From Trachythela sp. YZ-2020 (Eukaryota; Cnidaria; Anthozoa; Malacalcyonacea; Clavulariidae): DNA of 64,000 bases. Shown here piece after piece: positions 23,601 to 34,300 of this stretch. The stretch spans positions 1,794,501 through 1,858,500 of the forward strand of contig JADLSH010000365.1 of assembly GCA_016169945.1 (NCBI GenBank), given 5' to 3'. Position numbers and translations under genes: made by a program. Positions within the stretch are counted from its first letter, which is position 1, and each line of letters starts with the position of its first letter. Under the pieces are notes generated by a model. It made no database searches, had not been told where the DNA came from, and was given only the letters and a program-made list of their open reading frames with translations.

Positions 23601-26600
23601 CGATAAAAACAAAAAGTGAATATTCATATATTTTTTTACGTGAAAGGAGATTACAATGTATACATATACGCACAGTACAAAAATAATAAAACCTAAACTA
23701 AACTAACTTTATTTATACTGGATAGCTCTATCAGTTCTAAACTGTTCTTACTAGAAGTCCAGTAAAGGTCATTCTTTATTGATCCAGTGTTACTACAGGA
23801 GGAAACCTAAACTAACTTTATTTATACTGGATAGCTCTATCAGTTCTAAACTGTTCTCCCTAGAGATCCAGTAAGAGCCATGCCTTATTGATCCAGTGTT
23901 ACTACAGGAGGAAACATAAACTAAACTAACTCTATTTATACTGGATAGCTCTATCAGTTCTAAACTGTTCTCCCTAGAGATCCAGTAAGAGCCATGCCTT
24001 ATTGATCCAGTGTTACTACATGAGGAAACATAAACTAAACTAACTCTATTTATACTGGATAGCTTTATCAGTTCTAAACTGTTCTCCCTAGACGTCCAGT
24101 AAGCATCATTCCTTATTGATCCAGTGTTACTACAGGAGGAAACCTAAACTAAACTAACTTTATTTATACTGGATAGCTCTATCAGTTCTAAACTGTTCTT
24201 ACTAGAAGTCCAGTAAAGGTCATTCTTTATTGATCCAGTGTTACTACAGGAGGAAACCTAAACTAACTTTATTTATACTGGATAGCTCTATCAGTTCTAA
24301 ACTGTTCTCCCTAGAGATCCAGTAAGAGCCATGCCTTATTGATCCAGTGTTACTACAGGAGGAAACATAAACTAAACTAACTCTATTTATACTGGATAGC
24401 TCTATCAGTTCTAAACTGTTCTCCCTAGACGTCCAGTAAGGTCATCCCTTATTGATCCAGTGTTACTACAGGAGGAAACCTAAACTAAACTAACTTTATT
24501 TATACTGGATAGCTCCATCAGTTCTAAACTGAAACCTAAACTAAACAGTCAACTAAAGTGAGCTAAATCAAGGCTCTCCGTAAGATGGTAGCGACTGAGC
24601 GATGTTGTGGTAGCGATGAATGCCTTTCACTTGAACACATTACATTACTTACTGATCATATGAAATTCCAGTGGATTCTGATTGGCCACTAATCTAAATA
24701 GCAATATTTAAGAAACCAATTGTTACATTTAACTATCAATGGATTCTACAAAGAATACAAAACATACTGTATAACTTATAAATTGGATAACCACATTACA
24801 TTGACAATATTATCAGAATGTGCAGACGCCGCTCTCGCTCGAGACACACACGCTCTTTCTCGTTCTGTTGCCTCCTAAGAAAACACAAAACAAATATCAT
24901 TGTCTGAGTAAAATATTTCAAGAGTAAAAAGATTGAATAGAAAGAGTATAACATTAATTTATCGTCTTTTGAATGCCTATAATGAAGTACAGTATAGACA
25001 GAATACAGTTAGTATTAACGGTATTACTATAAATATGAATAGCTTACTCTTTGAATGTTTTGAAAGTTATTAAGAGCACTCATGAAATTATCTCTTAGCC
25101 TGCCAACTTGAATTTTTCTCTGTCTCTAAAATGATAAACACAGCATACAGCAAGTTCCACTGCTATGTTTTATACATGGATAGGCAAGCCTTGATAAAAT
25201 ATTTCTCTTCCTGACGCAGGCGTCCAGACCCAAAACAGCTCCTGCCAAATTTTTCAATTTCCAACAGTATGTGCTTTCAACAAAACCAATGCAATTATGC
25301 ATGGTCGTGTATTTTACTATTTCAACATGCCTCTTGTATCGCTTTGGCACTACGCTACATTGTTGAATGCTAACAACGTTAGAACTTATAAATTTGTCAA
25401 ACTTTATTCTTGATTTTCCTCAAAAATGACCTGCGAGGTCAAAAAGATTTCCTGGTAGATTTCCCGCCGATTTAGTCCCGCTATGCAAATTTGTGCGTGT
25501 TCATTGATGTTGAAAACAATCAATTTCTAAATAAATGAATAATGATGATTTGAAATTTGCATAGCGGGACCAAATCGGCGGGCTGGCTATGCCAGATCCG
25601 TCGATCAAGTTTCTCTCCTAACAAAGAGAGTGGGAATATCTGCCTCTTCAAGCACGTCACTGAACCTGAATTCGAAATTATACAATGTATTTTATACAAA
25701 TATTTTCTACTAAGTAATACCTGTTCACTGAGGTCATCTGTTTCTAAATAAACAAGCTGTTTTATCATAGAATTAGTTTCACTGGCAAGTGACTTTGTTG
25801 TCTTTTCAGTTTTTTGTCTGAAAAACACAAATATTTTAAATACACGCTAGATGGGGCGGTGCACATTGTCCATAATAGTGATAATACCAAATGGGAATTT
25901 TGGTAAACATAGGTTGATGGTAACTATTTCAAAGGGGGGGGAAGGTTTAAGGGTGTTTAAGTTTGCAAGAAGGGTGCAAACTCCCTGCTATTGACTCATT
26001 CGATTGGAGTATTCAATTAGTATTTCTGCTGTTAAATGGTTTGCTTTTCTTAAAATTGGGGTCGACTATTTACCTCTTGAGGGGGGGGGGGCTTTGAAAA
26101 CATTCCCGTGGAAATGAGGCCTAAAGCGGTACATAAAACAGCACATTACTTACAGCCTATCCTGAACTTGCATTGCATCTTCAGTTGTTCCGAGTTTGTT
26201 CACCATTCTTTGCATTACATTGACTGAAAAAAAATAATTATATTATCAACATAATCAATCAAAATTATTGAAACTTTAAAGCTGCGATTTTAGGTGCGAT
26301 TTTTATCTGCTGACGTGATTGCGACATGAAAGGTGCGAGAAGTCGCAAACATTTCCGCGATCATGCTGGAAATTTATCGCAACTAAAATCGCAGCAAAAA
26401 TTGCAACCATATAGCAAGGCAATAATGCTGGTGGCACAGTAATTACCTGTAATACATGTTTCTTTCACATCTGTGACTGGGGTATGGGCGGATTTTCTGG
26501 GGGGGTTGAACCGCCCCTGAATTTTCCTTAACCCCCCTTAGAAAGTATTTAACCCCACTAGAATCTCGCTTCACCCCCTCTATTTTGTTTAAAATTCTTT

Positions 26601-28314
26601 AACAAAGACAGTGCTGCAGCTTGTGCCGCCGCTTGCACCCAACTAAAAATTCTTCCACCATTCTTGTTAAAAAAATGAAAATCCGCCCTTGTACTGGGAT
26701 ACAATTCCAACAATACCTGTATGCTGACTTTTCTCACACTAAGTTACACAAGGTTTCCTCCTGCAGTTACACTGGGCAAAAGGCACTCAGAGACTGCACA
26801 CCTCCGCCAGCTAATGAAGTCAAGTATCCATGCGTAAATTTATAAATAAACTAATTACGCATTCAGTTCCCTCAGAGAATGCCATGGAGTCCAGTTGCTG
26901 AGCGTTAACTGCAAGTTCGGTATATATGATGGGAGTGATGCCAGTATAAGGTATGGGTAAATATCAAGATTTTTCTCGGCATCTCGTTCAATTCGAGTAA
27001 TAGTAGAAGGTGTTTGTAGAACACCTTCTACCATGTTTTCACAAAAGTTATTTTATTTTGCAGATCTAGCCTGCGTGGCCGGCCCTCGTTGGAGGGGAAA
27101 AGAAGAACAGGGAATGAGGGCCTGCAAGAAAACCCAGCTTTTAAAGGCTCATTAAAATTGACCAATACAAATGCAGCTGGACTATAGGGGAAACCCCAAA
27201 CCGAAGGAAATGTATTCGCTTGTGCATAAACATGTCAATCAAGACGAAGAAATGTAATAATATATTCCTGTAAAGCGTAAACATGTCAATTAATTCTTGG
27301 TGTTGACCAATCAAATTCTACGTTCAAAAATTGAACGGCGTTTAGTCATGAAAGCTGGGTTTTCTTGCAGGCCCTCATTCCCTGTTCTTCTTTTCCCCTC
27401 CAACGAGGGCCGGCCACGCAGGCTATTGCAGATCTAAATTGGAAAATTGCTAGCTAAACGTAGTTGGGAAAACGGCAACACCTTCTACACACACCTTCTA
27501 CTATTAGTCCAATCGAATGAGATGCCGATAAATATCGTTAGTTATGTAATATAAACTGTCCAAATGATGTTCTTACCATTGTTGTTGATTTGTTGGATAT
27601 TATTACCGACTTGTTTACTCAAACGTTCATATTCTGAGGCATCACCAAAATTATCTAACACAAAAGAAGGATTCAATACAGAAAATGTCAAAATTTCTCT
27701 CATTTATTCAGTTGTAAATAACTTCCAAGTGTGTGTCCTAAGTCCTAACGGCCTGTTCATATTGTTTTGAGATTTGATTCACATGGGAACCGGGCCAGCC
27801 CGCGGTTTGCAGGGCTCCTGCTTGAGCGAGATCCCGCCCTCCCAGGTTCATATGAATGGACTTGGCAGGCCAGCCAGTGGTTTACCGGGCTGGATATTGT
27901 GTCATAGCGCATGCTTTATTCGCCTAAAACCGTCTAAAAAGTCAAAACAAGTAAGGAATTAAAAAAATTAAGTCTTCTGATGTAGTTGTCAACAATAAAA
28001 ATAGTGTTTTTTCAAAATAAAAATAAATTTCGCTTAAAGGACTAGTCGGCATCATGTGAAGCAAATGACAAACTTAACTGGCCCAGCAAAGTGAGCTAGC
28101 CCGATAAAGCAAGTTAGCCCGATAAAGAAGAGCGAGCTAGCCCGGTAAAGCGAGCTAGCCCAGTAAAGCAAGCTAGCCCGGTAAAGCGAGCCAGCCCTGC
28201 TCATATGAACGGCCCCTAAATATCAAAATTGATAAATTTTAACTACTGTACTAATTAAGCAATCTTACCATGTGCCTTGGGTTTTTGGCTACCAAATTCA
28301 CCACGAGAAGACAT
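20628..28314 (-). CDS. STX12: Qa-SNARE, syntaxin-7/12-like (10 coding exons)
   Basis: A t-SNARE of endosome and lysosome fusion. Coding exons in minus order: 28314-28269 (start MSSRGEFG), 27654-27577, 26223-26154, 25817-25721, 25125-25048, 24874-about 24828, 23560-23470, 23082-23010, 22876-22794, 20717-20628. A non-coding 5' exon ends at 29630. Motifs in order: Habc ([62 protein letters not shown]), a linker (IQIQQEDEV), then the SNARE helix from [10 protein letters not shown] through [20 protein letters not shown], with the zero-layer Q in HEQG, to [10 protein letters not shown]. It ends in SRKK and one membrane span ([20 protein letters not shown]) with a tiny lumenal tail. About 250 residues, against about 261-276 in human STX7/STX12; the linker and SRKKMC favour STX12. 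Reading phases agree at all junctions except the 3' edge of the 24.8-kb exon, which could be anywhere from 24800 to 24828. Confidence 0.93.
20796..21141. mobile_element. PIF/Harbinger-like MITE, 346 bp
   Basis: Inverted ends GGGCCTGTTTATATGG / CCATATAAACAGGCCC. TTA is duplicated at 20793-20795 and 21142-21144. The inside has repeated GGCGAGAT and ACTCGCC steps. It lies in the last intron of the syntaxin gene. Related degenerate pieces (GTTCATATGA, AGCCCGCGGTTAG) lie at 21145-21275. Confidence 0.82.
21280..21548 (+). repeat. ~118-bp repeat, 2-3 copies
   Basis: Same unit as 18826-19745, in the last intron of the syntaxin gene (20718-22793). The plus-strand reading is GATAGAGCTATCCAGTATAA, so it lies antisense to this minus-strand gene. 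Confidence 0.85.
21556..22468. mobile_element. TAA-flanked element, 913 bp, with G-rich ends
   Basis: Ends AGGACCGTTCATTATTTAG on the left, mirrored by CTAAATAATTAACGGTCCC on the right. TAA flanks at 21553-21555 and 22469-22471. Near the right end is a short minisatellite of about 19 bp (AATCAACCGGCCCACCCCC, about 22360-22440). A hAT-type MITE (21900-22151) is nested inside. No transposase frame; the frames at 21768-22059 and 22246-22461 are low-complexity. Confidence 0.7.
21900..22151. mobile_element. hAT-type MITE, 252 bp, nested
   Basis: Ends CAGTGGCGGACACT / AGTGTCCGCCACTG with a perfect 8-bp target duplication GGGGGAAT (21892-21899 and 22152-22159). An 8-bp duplication and CAGTGGCG-type tips are typical of hAT elements. 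No coding capacity. Confidence 0.88.
22525..22790. repeat. SINE-tail-like repeat followed by one 118-bp repeat unit
   Basis: 22540-22735 holds CTGAGGTGGACGAAAAGACT, TTAGCGAGGGAGGAAAACCG and GAGTACCCGAAGAAAAACCC, also seen around 40.15-40.2, 55.98 and 63.1-63.2 kb. From about 22735 a single 118-bp repeat unit (GGACCTCTAGGAAGAACAGT to CCAGTATAAATAAAG) runs up to the splice donor of the syntaxin exon that ends at 22794. Confidence 0.65.
23695..24545 (-). repeat. ~118-bp repeat array, ~7 copies
   Basis: The same unit family as at 18.8 kb but in the opposite orientation (plus strand reads CTTTATTTATACTGGATAGC). It lies in the syntaxin intron between the 24.8-kb and 23.5-kb exons. Two internal copies are almost identical over more than 300 bp (about 23700-23900 and 24170-24370), evidence of recent block duplication. 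Confidence 0.9.
26478..26695. mobile_element. MITE-like inverted repeat ~215 bp
   Basis: GTATGGGCGGATTTTC near 26484 is mirrored by GAAAATCCGCCCTTGTAC near 26677. The interior is rich in ACCCCCC/GGGGGG. No target duplication was found. It lies in the first coding intron region of the syntaxin gene, between the 27.6-kb and 26.2-kb exons. Confidence 0.5.
27067..27425. mobile_element. MULE-type MITE, 359 bp, near-perfect arms
   Basis: Ends TAGCCTGCGTGGCCGGCC mirrored at the right. The arms stay identical for roughly 80 bp (through GGAATGAGGGCCTGCAAGAA). TTGCAGATC is duplicated exactly at 27058-27066 and 27426-27434; a 9-bp duplication with long terminal repeats fits Mutator-like elements. The arm identity points to a young insertion. 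It lies in a syntaxin intron, inside an older SINE-like repeat (GATTTTTCTCGGCATCTCGT). Confidence 0.85.
27749..28216. mobile_element. TAA-flanked MITE, 468 bp, with internal 19-bp repeats
   Basis: Ends CGGCCTGTTCATAT / ATATGAACGGCCCC, with TAA at 27746-27748 and 28217-28219. The right half is a ladder of GCGAGCTAGCCCGGTAAA-type units (about 28075-28205). Same superfamily style as 20796-21141. Lies in the first coding intron of the syntaxin gene. Confidence 0.78.
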
Positions 28315-28407
28315 ATTGTTGATCTGCACAAAATAATATAAATGTTACTTTTTTATCTATTACATTAAAATAACTGATTATTAAGTATCTGCAATGGCAA
28401 TCTCAAA

Positions 28408-28566
28408 CAGTGGCGGAAATTTTGGTAGGGTGGGGGCCAACTGCCAACAGACAATTTATTGGGAATTTTTAGTGTAACTGGGGGTTTGTCAGAAATTTGA
28501 AGGTTTTGTTGGAAATTTAGGAGGCTTTGCCCCCCCCCCAACGGAAAAAGTTAATTTCCGCCACTG
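28408..28566. mobile_element. hAT-type MITE, 159 bp
   Basis: Ends CAGTGGCGGAAATT / AATTTCCGCCACTG. The outer 8-mers ATCTCAAA and ACCTCAGA could be a decayed 8-bp target duplication. It lies in the 5' UTR intron of the syntaxin gene. The frame 28527-28799 runs out of it and is not a gene. Confidence 0.7.
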
Positions 28567-29629
28567 ACCTCAGATACAAAAATAAATGTACTAATGTTTC
28601 ACAAGAACTATATAGAAGAAATTGGGCCTTGGGGGGGGGGTGTCACATGTCACAATCAGCAAATGCAGACCTGATTGCTATCCTATCCTCATGTCAGGTC
28701 AGTGTGAATTCAGAGCAAAAGAGAAAAGCAGATGAAGCAATATTCTGGCCTGAGCATATTCAAACTTTAAGGCCAGAAAATGTATGCCTAATGTCATAAC
28801 TTCTTAACCATACAGTCATTTCAATAGCAAATTGTACATCACTGAAAATATTATTATTCATTCACTTTTAAGAAAAAAGCCATTTTAAGCAACCTAATTA
28901 GAAGGAAATCTTGGTGATATCGTTATGTTACATGCAGGAATATATTGCTCTTTGATCCTGACCCCAATCACAACACTATCCCTAACCCTCTCACGACCGT
29001 AACATAACAATATAACCAAAATCTTTATATTGTTTTATAAATGTCAGCAATATTACTATAATTTACATTACTCTCTCACTCTGCTAACTGTCGAATGAGC
29101 TGATTGACCATCACCTGCTGCATCAATAGCTACTTGCATGTAAAAACATGTTGTTTATCAGTCTTTGAAAATGGTATTAAAATAATGGGAATATATATAC
29201 TCCACACTGGAGATCTCTGGCGTAAGGTTACAAAATTGTTGGTGTATTGGCGTGAGGTCACTCAAAAAGAAGTGATAAGTGTAACTAAGTTTGTGCCTGA
29301 GTTCATTGTCATATGTATATTCACAGTTAGTATATAAACTTCAAGAATGTGTTATATAGAACACACCAGATTAGCTATTTTCACATGGATTTTACTCCAC
29401 AAATGCACCACCCTGGCTTAGAACTAAAATAAGCCACAAGTTATATTACTTCTAAAGACAAACATATAAAATTTTCTTTACATTTATCTACGCTACATGA
29501 ACAGCCAGTGTACATCAATACATGTATTAAAAATGTCAGTTTAAATCAGCTGACTGAAAAAATGTCCTTTATTAAACTCATATTTTAAGCAGGAAAACGC
29601 GTTTTCAAACAAAATAAATAATATCATAC

Positions 29630-29765
29630 CTTTCAAAGACTACTTGGCACAATAGACTGTTCTTCTGGGCTATGAAAAGGCCGTAAATTTGATGGAGTTT
29701 GGATAAAATCAACGAAAGCTTGAAAGGGGTTCTTGTACAGTCTGACTTCTTCGTTCCTGGTAGAA
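29630..29765 (-). other. Probable non-coding first exon of the syntaxin gene
   Basis: The minus strand reads GTCTTTGAAAG then gtatga, a splice donor, at 29630. The next acceptor is tgcag before 28323, nine bases upstream of the start codon. The 5' end is not visible; 29765 is a guess based on the promoter motifs just beyond it. Confidence 0.5.
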
Positions 29766-29800
29766 GAACGACGTCATCGACTCAAACCGGAAGTTGGGAA
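29766..29800 (-). promoter_or_regulatory. Candidate core promoter motifs (CRE-like and ETS)
   Basis: CGACGTCA (29769-29776) is one base from the CRE consensus, and ACCGGAAGT (29786-29794) is a full ETS/GABP site. They sit 10 bp apart, just upstream of the presumed first exon of the syntaxin gene. Such a pair is common in TATA-less housekeeping promoters; its use here is inferred. Confidence 0.4.
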
Positions 29801-29916
29801 TAACGGTCATGGGAAGTGGGCACAAGTATATCATTTCCGGGGGAGAGATTGTGTTGGCGATTCACGGGGGGAGTGCTCCTAGATCGCACTTCCTAGATCG
29901 CACAGTCCTTTCTATT

Positions 29917-30388
29917 AGGGCACCTCTCTAATACGGACACCTCTCTAATACGGACACCTCTCTAATATGGATTACGGACACTACTCTAATACGGACACCT
30001 CTCTAATACGGACACCATTCTAATACGGACACCACTCTAATACGGATACCTCTCTAATACAGACACCTCCCTAATACGGACACCTCTCTAATACGGACAC
30101 CTCTCTAATACGGACACCTCTCTAATACGGACACCACTCTAATACGGATACCTCTCTAATACGGACACCTCTCTAATACGGACACCACTCTAATACGGAT
30201 ACCTCTCTAATACGGACACCTCTCTAATACGGACACCTCTCTAATACGGACACCTCTCTAATACGGACACCTCTCTAATACGGACACCTCTCTAATACGG
30301 ACACCACTCTAATACGGATACCTCTCTAATACAGACACCTCCCTAATACGGATACCTCTCTAATACGGACACCTCTCTAATACGACAC
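29917..30388. repeat. 17-bp tandem repeat, ~28 copies
   Basis: Units of CACCTCTCTAATACGGA with few changes (CACCACTCTAATACGGA, GATACC variants). It lies immediately upstream of the syntaxin promoter region. A second, longer array is at 54846-55470. Units abut directly. Confidence 0.93.
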
Positions 30389-30689
30389 CTCAATGAATGG
30401 TTGGAAGTTTGTTTGGGTTAAATACTGAGTCCGAATGCTGAAAATAGCTTCTTTTCATGGTAACTAAGGAACGACTGTAAAATATACTAAACTGACCATT
30501 CATTGTACTGCTTACGACCAGCAGGTGAATACGATTGTAATGTATATGTGCTGTATTCATTGCAACCAAAGCCTTTGTCATGCTTCTACAAAGCTTAAAA
30601 TATGTACCATGCTTGGCCCTATAGGCTTGTGCCAAATTTCAATGTGATTGGTCAATTATTTTTAAAATAGAGCCGGAAGACTGCTTTGA

Positions 30690-31020
30690 TAAATCAATTG
30701 AGGCAGTTCGGAGTTTCGACTGCGTATCCAAATGACGCGTTCTGCGTCGGGATAAAATTACAGTTGAATCATAACAATCATAACATGTAGCTGAGACTGG
30801 AAGATTTAAGATGTGCATATCGAAGTATTGACAAAATATGCTCAGCTGCTACAAAAAATATTTAACGACATGTACAGTTCTATTGTCGCTATATGTGAAA
30901 CACAAATGAATGAATGAAAAATTCATTACATTGATATGCATATTTTAATTCTTCCAGTCTCAGCTTTATTTCAAGGCAGAACGCGTCATTTGGATGCCCA
31001 GTCAAACTCCGAAAGCAGGG
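30690..31020. mobile_element. Foldback element ~320 bp
   Basis: CGGAGTTTCGACTGCGTATC and CAAATGACGCGTTCTGC on the left are mirrored by GCAGAACGCGTCATTTGGAT and CAGTCAAACTCCG on the right. CTGAGACTGGAAGA and TCTTCCAGTCTCAG also mirror. Related sequence is at about 5.9-6.3 kb. Confidence 0.65.
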
Positions 31021-31305
31021 CCGGATTAAGGCAGCGCGGGGCCCGTGGCATTTTTCTGACTGCTCTATAACGTACATGAAAAAACTAACCAGTTAAGTAT
31101 ATATGGTTGAATTGCAATCTTAATGGCGTGCAGTTACGAGTTCCCACGTCGCGCTTCGAACAAGTACATTATCGTTTTTTTCTATTTTTCTTTCCAGGCT
31201 AAATTGAGCGGGGCCCCTGAATCGAATGTGGTGTTAAAAGACACACGTGACAGCACTTCCTGTTAATTTAACTTAATAACTTCCTGGTTGCTCAACATTT
31301 CAGTC

Positions 31306-34300
31306 ATGGCATTGTCTCAGAGGTTCTTGCCTAATCTTGCCCTATATTATATCTTCGTTACTTTGATTAATTATGGCAATACTTCGGATATTTGTAAAAA
31401 TCACAACTACACTGTATTAAACGACGATCGACGCAGCGCAACCAACATTTTCAACGCAACGCGAGGGGATAACTTGCTCTGCGACAGAGCTAAGGTTAAA
31501 GAATCGATATGGTATCGCTTTGAAATTGCGCATGGTAACCGATTGGCAACGACCAGACATGAACATTACTATTGTGGGACATATTCTCCCATGTGGATGA
31601 ATGGGACCCACCCAACAGTAGCAGAGGGGGTAGTGCTAAGAAATGCTTGTGCGAATTTACTATTTGGCGTGCCAAGAGGCTGTACAGAATCCTATGAAAT
31701 CAAGGTCTTAAACTGCAGCGGTTTCTATGTTTATCAATTGAAGCCTCCGAAACAGTGCTATCTTGCATACTGCGTAGGTAAGCTATGTGTATTCTCTCAT
31801 CTTATATACTGTAGTGCCGTGCGTTCGTGTCGTGTGACTTTGTCATGGTAAACGTTCGTCATCATTAAGCTCCTCAGTCCCTGAGGCATCTCTCACGTAG
31901 TGACTTAAGGCAGCTGAGGTCGGATCCAATTCTCATCTTGACGCATGCGATTTACTGGATTTTCTAACAAGAGTAAATCCATTGGCTCATACCTGGCAAA
32001 AAGTGTAGTTGTTGCTGTATTGTGTGAAATCACATACGTCAGGAGGAGAATCGTTTCCGACAAATCGGATCGTGTGAACAGACCTTTACTGCTTAATACC
32101 TAAGTTGCCTAATTGATAGCCCCAGTGACTAAACGCTCAACGTTCAAAAGAGCGTCTTCTTAGGGCATGTTCATATATGAGCCCAGATAACCGGAAAACT
32201 AAAATGAGTGACATTCGAACGACTCAGTCCGGTTAGATAAGATCTCACTCACATCGCGTTAGGTGGGATCTCAGTCAAGTGGGATAAAATTTTCCATATA
32301 TAGCGCTTCTTCAAAATCTGACATGGAAGAATCACATTAGCTCAGTTCTTAAAAACATAATTAAAGCTGCTGGACTGATTGCGAAATTGCGACATTTTAC
32401 CAACAAAAACACACTAAAGCTAATTTATTATGCATTGGTTTATCCGTATCTTACTTATGGGAACCTAATATGGGGAAACACATATCCAACAAGACTACAA
32501 AAAGTATTGAATATACAGAAAACATTGTTAGACTGATGACTTTTCAATCTTATCTTGAACACACTGGACCATTATTTCTTAGCTTGAAAATTTTAAATAT
32601 TTTTAAGATAAATGATTACATAAGTAGTATATTTATGTACCGCTTCAAGTATTGCAAAGATTTACCTGAAATCTTTAATGATTACTTTACACAAAATAAT
32701 GAAATACATCATTATAATACTCGAAATTCAAATAAATTGCATGTTAATTATACGAGAACTAATTATGCAAAACACACTATCATTAACAAAGGAGTTGAAA
32801 TATGGAATACCCTTGATAATGAAATAAGCAACAGTACATCGTACTTTACTTTCAAGAAAAAGTCAAAAGCTTTCTTCTTAGAATATACTAACTAAGTGCA
32901 ATTATGCATAATTATGCAATTATGCATAATATTAGAAAATTAATAATTATCTTTATATTGCATAAGAGTGCTATAGTTACTTTACCAATATCACTTGTAA
33001 ATAACTATTAGTAAATATTCTATTCGATATATCTCAATTATCTTTTAATTATACTATAAATATTTGTTTAACTAGGGGCCTTAAATATAAAAGCCTGAAA
33101 GGGTTTCCAAAAGGCTCCTAGCCCTAGTTATTATACTTTTATATAAATTACTGTAAATAATGCTAATTGAATTGTTGTTTTTTTGGACAAAATATTAAAA
33201 AAAAAAAGAAAGTGTGGCATACAACCATCCCAGTGTTCTTGTCAGATGAACTCGAGAAGGTGCGGAAACGAGCTTTCAGAATTTCGTACCCAGGTAATCA
33301 CTACGACGACGCTCTGTCCTTGTCTGGTTGTTCATTATTAAGTGAACGACGTTACACACTAAGTAGAATAACCTTTGGCAAGATATGTCAACCCACGTCA
33401 CGCTTGAACTACCTGTTGCCTGAAACGAGAGCGAATGCACATAACCATGTCCTACGCAATAGTCAAACGTTGACACTTCCCAGATGCAGAACCGAACGTT
33501 TTAAACGTAGCTTCTTCCCTGCTATGCGGTGTTATGATGTATTTTTAAACTAATTTTAGACTGTAGTTCTATTCTAAATATACTATGTATTCTTCTGATT
33601 TTTACTGTAAAATTCAAATAATTAATGTTTATATAAATTTATTTAAGTTCAGTTTTAACACTTTATTCTTAATTTTATTGTAATATTATACTATATAATT
33701 ATATGTACTATGTAAGAATATCGCAATTCACTGTTAATATAGTGCTCATGATATTTTAATAAAATGAATATGAATATGAATATGAATGATTCATCCCACG
33801 GGATGGACATTTTTCGCCGATTTTGACCTATTATTGAGCGGCGTAGTTGGAAAATATAAACAAGAAAAATAAACATTGATAGACCTAAGCAAAGACCATT
33901 ATTAAAAGTCGTAATAATACAACGTACATTTTGTTCAATCATAACAAAATATATCTCGAAGGCGCCATGTTTTCGTAATTTCGTCCCACCGAGGCGTGAT
34001 ATTGGATGGAATAGAAACGGTCATATATGAACACAGAAATAATTCATCCCACTTAGGTGAGCCTCCCGGCCAACCAGGTTCATATGAGCAGGCCCTAATA
34101 AAAAAGAAACCCTAACCTTCCCAAGCCAAACAATTCTAAGTGGTATTCTATATTTCTTTAGCTTCGAACCAGACAAATCCTACAACATCGCCTCCTGGTA
34201 TGTTTTGCTTTATTCGCAGTTATTCTCATAATATTGAAGTGACATACTGTATGTTTCATACTAATCTCTCTCATCTAGATATCAATGAATGCGATCAAAC

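Larger units (their letters stand above)
32162..34094. mobile_element. Possible ~1.9-kb element bounded by GTTCATATATGAGC-type ends
   Basis: GGGCATGTTCATATATGAGC (32165) is mirrored by CAGGTTCATATGAGCAGGCC (34074). The flanks are TTA on the left and TAA on the right, so a clean 3-bp duplication is not shown. The end motif matches the MITEs at 20.8 and 27.7 kb. Most of the inside is two LINE fragments, so this may be a MITE split by LINE insertions. It lies in intron 1 of gene A. Confidence 0.4.
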
